The notes under the pieces are model-generated. The model had not been told where the DNA came from. It saw only the letters and a program-made list of their open reading frames with translations, and made no database searches. The position numbers were made by a program, and so were the translations under genes. From NCBI RefSeq assembly GCF_013391695.1, contig NZ_JACBGH010000009.1, positions 1 through 64,000 of the forward strand: a stretch of 64,000 bases of DNA, in the 5' to 3' direction. This stretch comes from Thiomicrorhabdus cannonii (GTDB taxonomy: Bacteria > Pseudomonadota > Gammaproteobacteria > Thiomicrospirales > Thiomicrospiraceae). Positions 56,831-64,000 of this stretch are shown piece by piece; positions within the stretch are counted from its first letter, which is position 1, and every line of letters begins with the position of its first letter.

Positions 56831-57882
56831 TGACCGCATCCTTTGATCTGCCCAGCCTAAAACGCTTTGAAGCCGAGGCACAAGCGCATATCCGTCATCC
56901 GCAGGCGTGGGATTATCTGCAAGATTGCGCCGGTTTGGGACGCACCCATCAGGCCAATCTGCAGGCTTTTGCCGAACAGCGCCTGGTGCCCAGACCCCTG
57001 GTGAATGTCGGCGGTGGCCATACCCGTTGTGAACTGTTTGGCCAGTGTTTTGAACACCCGATTCTGCTCGCTCCCATCGCCTATCAGATGTTGTTTCACG
57101 CCCACGGCGAGCAGGCTTCCGCCGCCGCGGCCAGCGCGCAGGGCTCGACGCTGGTGGTGAGCAGCCTGGCCAGCCAGACACTGGAACAAATTGCCGCCGC
57201 TTCCGACACACCGCCGTGGTTTCAAATCTACTGGCAAGGCAGTCGCGAACGCACCTCGCGACTCATCGACCGCGCTTTGGCGGCAGGCTACCACACCTTT
57301 ATGATCACCGTGGACGCCCCCGTCAAACAGGCGCATTTTGAACTGCCGCCGGAAATTTACGCGGTGAATCTGGAGGTGCCTGCCGCTCCTGCAGCAAAAC
57401 ACCCTCACCAAAGCGAGGTGTTTGACGGCTGGATGCGCCAAGCACCCACCTGGGAAGATATGGCCTGGCTGCGCGATACGTTGAATAAACCGCTGTTAAT
57501 CAAAGGCATATTGCATCGTGACGATGCCTTGCACGCACAAAAACTGGGATTTGACGGCCTGGTGGTGTCCAACCACGGCGGCCGGGTGCTGGACGGCTGC
57601 ATCGACAGCCTGAGTGCGCTGCGCGACATCCGCAGCGCACTCAAAGACGAACTGCCGATTCTATTCGACAGCGGTATCCGTTCGGGGCAGGACATTTATC
57701 ATGCACTGGCCAGCGGCGCCGATGCGGTGCTTTTGGGCCGGCCTTATATCTACGGTTTAGCGGCCAACGGCGCATTGGGCGTGGCGCAAGTCATCCGCCT
57801 ATTACGCGACGAACTGGAAATGACCATGGCGCTGATGGGAAAGCGCACACTCGATGACATTCACGAGCTTAGTAAGAACTAA
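56830..57882 (+). CDS. FMN-dependent alpha-hydroxy acid oxidase/dehydrogenase
   Basis: The 350-residue protein is an LldD/glycolate-oxidase-type TIM barrel. The active-site motif SNHGGRVLDG has the catalytic His and Arg (normally SNHGGRQLD); LLAPIAYQ, WFQIYWQ, TVDAPV and FDSGIRSGQDI are also present. It is read in direct overlap (TGATG) with ybiX, implying linked roles. It may act on a hydroxy acid released from siderophore processing; this is inference. Substrate unknown. Confidence 0.85.
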   Translation: MTASFDLPSLKRFEAEAQAHIRHPQAWDYLQDCAGLGRTHQANLQAFAEQRLVPRPLVNVGGGHTRCELFGQCFEHPILLAPIAYQMLFHAHGEQASAAAASAQGSTLVVSSLASQTLEQIAAASDTPPWFQIYWQGSRERTSRLIDRALAAGYHTFMITVDAPVKQAHFELPPEIYAVNLEVPAAPAAKHPHQSEVFDGWMRQAPTWEDMAWLRDTLNKPLLIKGILHRDDALHAQKLGFDGLVVSNHGGRVLDGCIDSLSALRDIRSALKDELPILFDSGIRSGQDIYHALASGADAVLLGRPYIYGLAANGALGVAQVIRLLRDELEMTMALMGKRTLDDIHELSKN

Positions 57883-57890
57883 AATTCGCA

Positions 57891-58793
57891 TTACAACGCA
57901 TCCCAATAAGGCGTACCGGCAAACTTCTCCGCCAAAAAATCAATAAACACCCGCGCCTTATGGGGCAGATAGCGGTTTTGCGGATAGACCGTATAACCGT
58001 AAACCGGCGGAATCGTGTAGTCACCCAGAATCTGCACCAGGGCGCCGCTTTGCAGCGCCTGCCAGACAATAAAAGTCGGCGACATCACGATCCCCTGCCC
58101 GGCAATCGCCATTTCGCGCAGAAAATCGCCGTTGTTCGCCTGAATCTGGCCATTCATGGCAACCACCTGCTCCCTACCCTCCGCATCCAGCAACCGCACG
58201 GTACTCTGTCCGGCGGAATAACGCAGCAACGCATGGGGTTTGAGCGCATCCGGCGTCATCGGCGTGCCGTGCTTTTGCAAGTAAGCAGGACTGGCGCACA
58301 GCGCAAAACGAATCGGTACGATACGGCGCGCCTGCATCAACGTATCTTTGAGTTCACCGATACGGAATGCCAGATCAAAGCCCTCCTCCACCATATCGAC
58401 ATGGCGGTCGGAAAAATCGATCTGCAAATTCAGCTGCGGATGCAAGCCGGCAAATTCGCTCAATAGCGACGTCAAATGCGCCAGCCCGAACGATAACGGC
58501 AAAGAGAGCCTCAGATTGCCCAACAGGGCTTCGTCCTGACGGTGCACTACCTGACTCATCTGCTCGTAATCCGCAAGCCACGTCAATGCACGCTCGTAAT
58601 AGAGGCGCCCGGCATCGGTGAGGTGAAACTTGCGTGTGGTGCGCTGGATCAGTTTGCAATTAAGACGCGTTTCCAGATCGCTCAATTTGCGACTCACCGC
58701 CGACTTGGCGAGATTGAGCTGATCCGCCGCCTTGCTGATGCCGCCGGCCTCGACGATACGCACAAAAATCTGCACTTCCTGAAACTGCGACAT
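57891..58793 (-). CDS. LysR-family transcriptional regulator
   Basis: The 300-residue protein has an N-terminal winged helix-turn-helix (FVRIVEAGGISKAADQLNLA, KSAVSRKLSDLE) and a LysR substrate domain. The first 21 codons of the open frame are omitted; homologues begin MSQFQEVQ. It is divergent from pirin, which it may control. The neighbouring hydroxy-acid oxidase is convergent. Confidence 0.92.
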   Translation of the reverse strand: MSQFQEVQIFVRIVEAGGISKAADQLNLAKSAVSRKLSDLETRLNCKLIQRTTRKFHLTDAGRLYYERALTWLADYEQMSQVVHRQDEALLGNLRLSLPLSFGLAHLTSLLSEFAGLHPQLNLQIDFSDRHVDMVEEGFDLAFRIGELKDTLMQARRIVPIRFALCASPAYLQKHGTPMTPDALKPHALLRYSAGQSTVRLLDAEGREQVVAMNGQIQANNGDFLREMAIAGQGIVMSPTFIVWQALQSGALVQILGDYTIPPVYGYTVYPQNRYLPHKARVFIDFLAEKFAGTPYWDAL

Positions 58794-58806
58794 CCTCTTC
58801 TCCTTT

Positions 58807-58883
58807 GTTGCCAAATCAAGAACACTTAATTGGAATTTTGGCGCTTTTTCAAGCACAAGGCAAGCGCTAAACTGATTGGCAAC
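58807..58883. promoter_or_regulatory. Possible LysR operator in the lysR-pirin divergent region
   Basis: GTTGCCAAATC (58807-58817) and its near-reverse GATTGGCAAC (58874-58883) flank the gap; an inner TTTTGGC also pairs with GCCAAA. Dyads of this sort are common for LysR regulators. No T-N11-A site can be singled out. Confidence 0.35.
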
Positions 58884-58906
58884 TCAACCAGCAATGGAGA
58901 AAAGCC

Positions 58907-59740
58907 ATGAACCATCCGAGAACCATACAACAACGCTATTATGGTCTGTCGGCTTCGGACGGCGACGGCGTGAAATTGACCCGCATTATCGGTCAGCCGC
59001 AGCTCAAAAACCTCGACCCGTTTCTAATGCTGGACGCCTTCGGCACCGACCGTCCGCAGGATTACATCGGCGGTTTTCCGCCGCATCCGCATCGCGGCTT
59101 CGAGACCGTCACCTATCTGCTCGCCGGCCGCATGCGCCACCGCGACAGCCAGGGCAACGAAGGGGTGATCGAAGCCGGCGGCGTACAATGGATGACCGCC
59201 GGGCGCGGCATTATCCACTCGGAAATGCCAGAGCAGCAGGACGGCTTGCTGATGGGGTTCCAGCTGTGGGTGAATCTGCCGGCACACGCCAAAATGAGCG
59301 AGCCGTCCTATCAGGAATTTCTGCCGCACAAAATCCCCGAAGAAGTTTGGAACAGCGGCACGCATATAAAGGTCATTGCCGGCCAGACCGCCAAAGGCAC
59401 GCAAGGCATTATCAAGAACCGTTTTGTCTATCCGACCTATCTGGATGTGCAACTGCAAGCGGGCGACACGCTGGAGCAACCGATTCCCGCAGGCCATACC
59501 GCATTTATATATGTGCATGAAGGCGCCATCAGCATCGGCGAGGAGACGCTTTGCGCCAAAGAACTCGGCGTTTTAAGCGACGGCGACGCTGTGCGCATCG
59601 CAGCCACCGAAACCAGCCGTTTTCTGCTGGTGGCCGGACAGCCCCTGAACGAACCGATCGTGCAGCGCGGCCCGTTTGTGATGAACACGCAAGAAGAGAT
59701 TCAGCAGGCTTTTGACGACTATCAAAACGGGCGCTTTTAG
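58907..59740 (+). CDS. Pirin family protein
   Basis: This 277-residue bicupin carries the pirin metal site: HPHRGFETV (two His), a third His in GIIHSEMP and Glu in the same segment. The role in bacteria varies (redox regulation, quercetinase activity), so no specific function can be given. A GGAG site lies 9 nt before ATG. Divergent from the LysR gene. Confidence 0.92.
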   Translation: MNHPRTIQQRYYGLSASDGDGVKLTRIIGQPQLKNLDPFLMLDAFGTDRPQDYIGGFPPHPHRGFETVTYLLAGRMRHRDSQGNEGVIEAGGVQWMTAGRGIIHSEMPEQQDGLLMGFQLWVNLPAHAKMSEPSYQEFLPHKIPEEVWNSGTHIKVIAGQTAKGTQGIIKNRFVYPTYLDVQLQAGDTLEQPIPAGHTAFIYVHEGAISIGEETLCAKELGVLSDGDAVRIAATETSRFLLVAGQPLNEPIVQRGPFVMNTQEEIQQAFDDYQNGRF

Positions 59741-59880
59741 GCCTGCCAAAAGACGAAGGCAACAAACAGCGTTCATCCTCATTCAAACGCGAAGCCTTCG
59801 TCGCTTTACTTAATATCGGCACAACACCCAAGCAAGATTACCCAGAAAACCACTATATATAAAAAAATAAAAATATTTCA

Positions 59881-59908
59881 TTGACTTACTGGCGCATCAC
59901 TGTATAGT
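59881..59908 (+). promoter_or_regulatory. Promoter of the cold-shock gene
   Basis: TTGACT (59881-59886), 16-bp spacer, TATAGT (59903-59908), preceded by an AT-rich UP-like stretch. It predicts a leader of about 145 nt. Confidence 0.8.
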
Positions 59909-60057
59909 GGGCGTCAGAAAGAAATACCTTGGTTTACCTGCTCGTCTTCGTTGTTATTCATAAAGTAATCACCGTTCTCTAGTTTTAAAGTATCAGTCTA
60001 TTTTTTTCCTCCGCCTATTCAGGCTCTTTTCTTTATCTCTATTTGAGGATGATTATT
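59909..60057 (+). promoter_or_regulatory. Long 5' leader of the cold-shock gene
   Basis: The stretch between promoter and start is about 145 nt, the size of the structured leaders of cspA-type thermosensor mRNAs. It contains CATAAAGTAATCACCG and TTTAAAGTATCAG. No open frame. Structure not computed here. Confidence 0.5.
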
Positions 60058-60267
60058 ATGTCTAACAAAATGACAGGAACCGTTAAGTGGTTCAACGAAT
60101 CGAAAGGTTTTGGCTTTATTCAACCGGAATCTGGTCCAGATGTGTTCGCACACTTCAAGGCTATCAGCGGTTCTGGTTTCAAAACCTTGGTTGAAGGCCA
60201 GAAAGTGGCATTCAACGTGACAAACGGCCCTAAAGGCCCACAGGCTGAAGACATCGTTACGCTGTAA
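60058..60267 (+). CDS. Cold-shock protein, CspA family
   Basis: The 69-residue OB-fold RNA chaperone has RNP1 KGFGFI and RNP2-like VFAHF. The residues [15 protein letters not shown] are diagnostic. GAGG precedes the ATG giving MSNKMTG; an ATG five codons up is possible. Followed by a strong terminator. Confidence 0.95.
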   Translation: MSNKMTGTVKWFNESKGFGFIQPESGPDVFAHFKAISGSGFKTLVEGQKVAFNVTNGPKGPQAEDIVTL

Positions 60268-60296
60268 TTAGCGCCACGCAGTCAGAAGTAGTCATA

Positions 60297-60325
60297 AAAA
60301 AGCGAGATTGATTCTCGCTTTTTTT
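60297..60325 (+). terminator. Terminator of the cold-shock gene
   Basis: AGCGAGA / TCTCGCT form a stem with a 5-nt loop followed by TTTTTTT. An A-run before the stem makes it potentially bidirectional, serving rsmI too. Confidence 0.9.
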
Positions 60326-60356
60326 ATGCCCAAAAAAATGCAACAGGAGAGTGCGT

Positions 60357-61262
60357 TTACTCCGACCCCTCTTTCAGGGCAAGCACGCGGTTATAAACCG
60401 CCTTTTTCTTCTGACCGCTCAACTCCACCACAATATCGGTAATCTGCTTGACCGGCAGCTGCTGTTTCAACAAAGCCCCAATCAGCGCGTCGTGTTCGTC
60501 TTCGCAAACCGCTTCAGCCACCACATCGCCCATCACCATCAACACAAACTCGCCACGCACCTTGTCCGCATGACTCTCAAAATAGGCCACCACCTCCGCC
60601 ACGCTGCCGGACACAAACTGCTCATAGGTTTTGGTCATTTCGCGCGCCGCCACCATCTGCCGCTCGCCGCCGAACACCTCGAGCATCGCTTGCAGCGACT
60701 CTGTCAGACGGTGCGGTGATTCGTAAAACACCAAGGTACGCGTGTCGTTTTTGAGGGTTTGCAGCACCTGCAAACGCCTCTGTTTTTTGGCCGGCAGAAA
60801 GCCTTCGTAACTGAAACGGTCGGTCGGCAGGCCGGCCGCGCACAAGGCGGTAATCACCGCCGACGGCCCCGGAATCGGCACCACCTTCACGCCCTGCTGA
60901 CGCAGCAGCTTCACCAGATGAAAGCCCGGATCGTTGATCAGCGGCGTCCCCGCATCCGACACCAGCGCGCCGCTTTCTCCGGCCTGGAGTTTTTCCAGCA
61001 GTTGCTGGCTGCGCGCCTGCTCGTTATGGTCGTGCAGACTCAACAGCGGCTTATTCACCCCCAACGCCTGCAACAGCCTTTGCGTATGACGCGTATCCTC
61101 GGCGGCAATCCAGTCCACCGCCCCCAACACCTCCACCGCACGGTAGGTGATGTCTTTGAGGTTACCGATCGGGGTCGCCACGATATATAAGGTCGCTTTG
61201 GAAGTGGCATTGGCCAACCCGGCCTGCTGAGTTTGGTTTACTTGGGTTTCGGTCACGTTCAA
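60357..61262 (-). CDS. rsmI: 16S rRNA (cytidine1402-2'-O)-methyltransferase RsmI
   Basis: RsmI (YraL) adds the 2'-O-methyl group to C1402 of 16S rRNA, next to the N4-methyl group made by RsmH. The 301-residue protein has the tetrapyrrole-methylase fold: LYIVATPIGNLKDITYRA, AEDTRHTQRLL, VSDAGTPLINDPG and VPIPGPSAVITAL. The N terminus contains a near copy of the dispersed motif (TQQAG). Divergent from lpoA. Confidence 0.95.
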   Translation of the reverse strand: MNVTETQVNQTQQAGLANATSKATLYIVATPIGNLKDITYRAVEVLGAVDWIAAEDTRHTQRLLQALGVNKPLLSLHDHNEQARSQQLLEKLQAGESGALVSDAGTPLINDPGFHLVKLLRQQGVKVVPIPGPSAVITALCAAGLPTDRFSYEGFLPAKKQRRLQVLQTLKNDTRTLVFYESPHRLTESLQAMLEVFGGERQMVAAREMTKTYEQFVSGSVAEVVAYFESHADKVRGEFVLMVMGDVVAEAVCEDEHDALIGALLKQQLPVKQITDIVVELSGQKKKAVYNRVLALKEGSE

Positions 61263-61394
61263 ACGTCTCTTATTTATGTGTCACTTATCAAAAGGATAGC
61301 GACTGCAAATCGCCACCCATCAAGGCCGTTTCACTATATAATCTTCTGCAAGATTCACTTGCCAAGGCATCGCCTGTTATTAGCCTGTTTCACT

Positions 61395-63056
61395 ATGCAG
61401 CCATTCTATAGAAAAACCTCTCCGCGTACTTCGTTAATTGCCGCCGGGCTCTCATTGGCTTTGAGCGCTGGGATGCTCGCCATGAGCGGTTGCAGCGCAC
61501 CGCAACCCAAACCGCAGCAGACTGCCGGCGGCGATTTAAGCCTGCCAAAAACCACCGCCAAATCCGAGCGCGAACAGGCCTTGAAAGCGCTGGAAGCGCA
61601 GGTCAACCGCGCCAAAGCGGAAGAGGATTGGAGCGCTTTTGTCACGTTGGGTGAAACGCTGTGGCGCGAACTGGACGGCGATGCCGACAATCAGGCGGCA
61701 GTGGAATATATGCTGTGGAAAACCCTGCAAACCGCCTTCGATACCCCGCAAAAACGCGCCAAAATGCTAGCTGATCCGGTTTTGGCGACGTGGCAGCCGC
61801 TGCTGAATGCCAGCGAACAGCCCAATCTGTTTGCCCGCCAAAGCCTGGCTGATCTGGCCGAGTTCAATCCGCAAGCGATTTACACGCGCCACCTGATTCC
61901 GGCACTGCGCGAAGAGCTCAAAACCCCGCCGCAACCCAAACAAATCGCCGTGCTGCTGCCGTTCAAAGGCAAATACCACAGCATCAGCCAACAGATTCGT
62001 AACGGCCTGCTCAAAGCCTATATGATCTCCAACCGCCAGATCGCCCTGCGCTTCTACGACACCAGTGATGCCGCACAGACCTGGGCGCGTTACCAGCAGG
62101 CCAAGGCCGAAGGCGCCGATTGGGTCATAGGCCCGTTGACCAAAGAGGCCATTGACGTGCTGGCGCAACATAACGTCAAAGACGTGTTGGCGCTCAACAG
62201 TACCGAAAAAGCGCCTTTCTACAGCTTCAACTACCGTTCCGACACGGAAGCCTACCAAATTCGCAAACAGCTCGAAGCGCGCGGCTTTGCGCGTATCGGC
62301 ATTCTCAGCAGCGAAACCAGCCGCGACAGCAGCAACGCCTTTGAGCTGCGCGCGCAATGGCTCAACAACCCCTCAAACCGTGCCGACCTGGTTCAGTATC
62401 CGTTGAAAAACCCCAATCTGCGCCAGGCGCTCGGGCAGTTGATTCACGAAGAGGAGAGCGAGGCGCGCTACAACAACCTGCGCTGGCTGCTCGGTGCCAA
62501 ACCCGAATTCTTCCCGCGCATCCGCCAGGATTTGCAGGCGATTGTGCTGATGGGTAACGCCGAGCAGGTAGCGGTATTCCACCCGCAGTTCGAGTTCTTC
62601 CAACTCAAACTGCCGGTCTATGCCACCGCCAACCTCACCCCGGCCAACCTGCAGGCCATCAAAGCCAACCGCGACCTGAGTGACGTGGTGTTTCCGACCA
62701 TTCCGGCGATTTTCACGGCGCACGCCTTGGAAACCCCGCTGGAAGCCTTTGGCTGGGACAGCTTCCTGATTTCGACGCAACTGGCCAATCTTGCGCCCAA
62801 CCTCTGCCTGACCAGCGGACAGAGCGGCATTCTCTACAAAGACGGCCTGCAAATCGACAAAAAGCTCATCTGGGCGCACTACAATAAAAACGGCCAACTG
62901 GTGCGCTGGGTACCGCCGGTTGTCATTCCCGCCGCGACAGTGCCGCTAACGGATACGGACCTGACTCCCCAGGACAACAACGTCGAATCCGGCGCGGCGC
63001 CAGCAGACGGTTCGACCGATCTCGATCCCGCCTCTTTAGGACGTCAGCGCGACTAG
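61395..63056 (+). CDS. lpoA: Penicillin-binding protein activator LpoA
   Basis: LpoA is an outer-membrane lipoprotein that activates PBP1A. The 553-residue product has a lipobox (LAMSGC), a helical TPR-like N-domain (about 45-165) and a C-terminal periplasmic-binding-type domain (IAVLLPFKGKYHSISQQI, GPLTKEAIDVL, GWDSFLI). The start is the ATG preceding the lipoprotein signal; 54 upstream codons are rejected. Divergent from rsmI and followed by yraN, the standard order. Confidence 0.93.
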   Translation: MQPFYRKTSPRTSLIAAGLSLALSAGMLAMSGCSAPQPKPQQTAGGDLSLPKTTAKSEREQALKALEAQVNRAKAEEDWSAFVTLGETLWRELDGDADNQAAVEYMLWKTLQTAFDTPQKRAKMLADPVLATWQPLLNASEQPNLFARQSLADLAEFNPQAIYTRHLIPALREELKTPPQPKQIAVLLPFKGKYHSISQQIRNGLLKAYMISNRQIALRFYDTSDAAQTWARYQQAKAEGADWVIGPLTKEAIDVLAQHNVKDVLALNSTEKAPFYSFNYRSDTEAYQIRKQLEARGFARIGILSSETSRDSSNAFELRAQWLNNPSNRADLVQYPLKNPNLRQALGQLIHEEESEARYNNLRWLLGAKPEFFPRIRQDLQAIVLMGNAEQVAVFHPQFEFFQLKLPVYATANLTPANLQAIKANRDLSDVVFPTIPAIFTAHALETPLEAFGWDSFLISTQLANLAPNLCLTSGQSGILYKDGLQIDKKLIWAHYNKNGQLVRWVPPVVIPAATVPLTDTDLTPQDNNVESGAAPADGSTDLDPASLGRQRD

Positions 63057-63075
63057 AACCGCGCAGGAACCCGCC

Positions 63076-63459
63076 ATGCAGCGCACCTTACGCGGTCTCA
63101 AAAACAAACTCTTCGGCCACGCCAAAGAGCAGGACGCGGCGAAGTGGCTGCAACAGCGCGGCTTTGAAATCGTCGCGCAAAACTACCGCTTCAACAAAGC
63201 CGAAATCGATCTGATCGGCTTGCATAACACCGAGCAACGTCTGGTGTTTTTCGAGGTCAAATACCGTCAAAACGCCGATTACGGCCACCCGGCCGAACAG
63301 CTCAGCGCCGCCCAGCAAGCCCGCATCCGTCTGGCGGCGCAACATTTCCTGCTGACCCACCCACACTATGCGGATTACAGCATGCAGTTCGACCTGCTGG
63401 CCTATAGCGACGACATTCTCGAACCGCAGCATATCGAAAACGCCTTTGGCTTTTTCTAA
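63076..63459 (+). CDS. yraN: YraN family protein (UPF0102, endonuclease-like fold)
   Basis: This 127-residue member of UPF0102 has the nuclease-like core: AAKWLQQRGFEIVAQNYRF, then AEIDLIG and VFFEVKYRQ (E-x-D-x-I and E-V-K motif, as in PD-(D/E)XK enzymes). The activity is unproven. It lies 19 bp downstream of lpoA. Confidence 0.9.
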   Translation: MQRTLRGLKNKLFGHAKEQDAAKWLQQRGFEIVAQNYRFNKAEIDLIGLHNTEQRLVFFEVKYRQNADYGHPAEQLSAAQQARIRLAAQHFLLTHPHYADYSMQFDLLAYSDDILEPQHIENAFGFF

Positions 63460-63479
63460 CCTCCTCGAGCCATTTTCAG

Positions 63480-63908
63480 ATGAGTGCCTATCTTTCGCTG
63501 TTTGCCGTTTCCTTTATCGCCGCCACACTGCTGCCGGCCGGCTCGGAAGTGCTGCTCGGCAGCTTGCTGCTGGAAGGTTATGAACCCTGGGCACTCTGGG
63601 CCTGGGCAACGGCAGGCAATACACTCGGCGCGGCGGTCAATTACGGCCTCGGGCGCTATCTGCTGCATTTTCAACACCGCCGCTGGTTTCCCTTTAAAGC
63701 CGATACTCTGCACAAAAGCCAGAGCTGGTTCAATAAATACGGCGTATGGAGCCTGCTGTTTTCGTGGATGCCGCTGTTTGGCGATGCCTTGACCTTTATC
63801 GCCGGCATGATGCGCGTTAATTTCGGGCTGTTTGTGCTGCTGACGTTTATCGGCAAAGGCGTGCGTTATGCGGTGTTGGTGGGCTTAGTGGATTGGTTTG
63901 CAGCCTGA
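63480..63908 (+). CDS. YqaA-family membrane protein (DedA/SNARE-associated type)
   Basis: The 142-residue membrane protein resembles YqaA: SFIAATLLPAGSEVLLG, ATAGNTLGAAVNYGLGR and KYGVWSLLFSWMPLFGDALT are characteristic, with about four hydrophobic segments. Function unknown. It follows yraN by 20 bp; the standard partner diaA is not seen. Confidence 0.85.
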   Translation: MSAYLSLFAVSFIAATLLPAGSEVLLGSLLLEGYEPWALWAWATAGNTLGAAVNYGLGRYLLHFQHRRWFPFKADTLHKSQSWFNKYGVWSLLFSWMPLFGDALTFIAGMMRVNFGLFVLLTFIGKGVRYAVLVGLVDWFAA

Positions 63909-63917
63909 AAACCGGTT

Positions 63918-63939
63918 AAAAAAACTCAACAGGCCGGGT
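63918..63939 (+). repeat. Dispersed motif copy 15
   Basis: Perfect core with AAAAAAACTC flank, 10 bp after the yqaA stop. Confidence 0.9.
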
Positions 63940-63949
63940 GATTTGAACC

Positions 63950-63981
63950 ACCGAGACACAGAGACGCAGAGACGCAGAGAA
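63950..63981. repeat. 8-bp tandem repeat GAGACRCA
   Basis: CCGAGACACAGAGACGCAGA and its continuation form about four units of GAGACACA/GAGACGCA. Similar purine-rich repeats (CACAGAG type) occur between genes in many environmental bacteria. Its role is unknown. Confidence 0.75.
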
Positions 63982-64000
63982 AAAGCAGTTGTTTAAAAAC

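Noticed and set aside
4821-63939. Dispersed motif as Chi, matS or a REP transposon product
   Set aside because: Chi is strand-biased and short; matS is regional and palindromic; REP elements avoid coding regions. This motif is balanced in orientation and read through genes.

Overview
The window (64 kb, fairly GC-rich, genes on both strands) is a stretch of gammaproteobacterial chromosome. The evidence is the gene content and order. It holds a complete dcw (division and cell wall) cluster, dciA between lpxC and secA, rnpB upstream of mraZ, and the rsmI-lpoA-yraN trio. This is the order I know from Pseudomonas, where argJ-secA-dciA-lpxC-dcw-mraZ-rnpB-rsmI-lpoA-yraN are contiguous. Species cannot be fixed from sequence alone. 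A free-living, motile, aerobic bacterium with a Suf iron-sulfur system and high-affinity zinc and iron uptake is suggested by two chemoreceptors, suf, znu and TonB-linked genes.

Layout. 1-127: 3' end of an IS3-family insertion sequence. 179-10356 (mostly minus strand): argJ, secA, dciA (plus), lpxC, ftsA, ftsQ, ddl, murC, the distal half of the dcw cluster. 10463-27163: a block absent from the usual cluster, lying between murC and murG. It holds a 113-residue orphan, sufSDCB, a degenerate CobW/G3E-like protein, znuA divergent from znuCB, a zinc-binding (CZB) chemoreceptor, folA-thyA-lgt, a second chemoreceptor and a short-chain dehydrogenase. 27179-40265: the proximal dcw half in transcription order mraZ-rsmH-ftsZ-ftsL-ftsI-murE-murF-mraY-murD-ftsW-murG. 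ftsZ sits here instead of between ftsA and lpxC. 40792-41188: RNase P RNA. 41318-60267: an accessory block with yjfB, dacB, rsmJ, a foreign-looking S8 peptidase lipoprotein, recQ, a Spy-like protein, an iron(III) ABC transporter, hemP, tonB-exbB-exbD, a Fiu-type receptor, ybiX, an FMN-dependent hydroxy-acid oxidase, a LysR regulator, pirin and a cold-shock gene. 60357-63908: rsmI, lpoA, yraN, yqaA.

The genes fall into four functional groups: peptidoglycan precursor synthesis and septation, Fe-S cluster assembly, zinc acquisition and sensing, and iron acquisition with Fur-like sites.

The most striking signal is not a gene. A 12-bp sequence, AACAGGCCGGGT, usually preceded by an A-rich AAAACTCA or AAAACTGA flank, occurs 14 times perfectly (a fifteenth copy matches 11 bp) in both orientations. 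By chance about 0.01 copies would be expected. It lies in intergenic hairpin terminators and also inside coding sequences, where different reading frames turn it into TQQAG/TEQAG, PGLLSF or TRPVE. The pattern resembles the DNA-uptake sequences of Neisseriaceae and Pasteurellaceae, and I propose it as a candidate new uptake-signal family.
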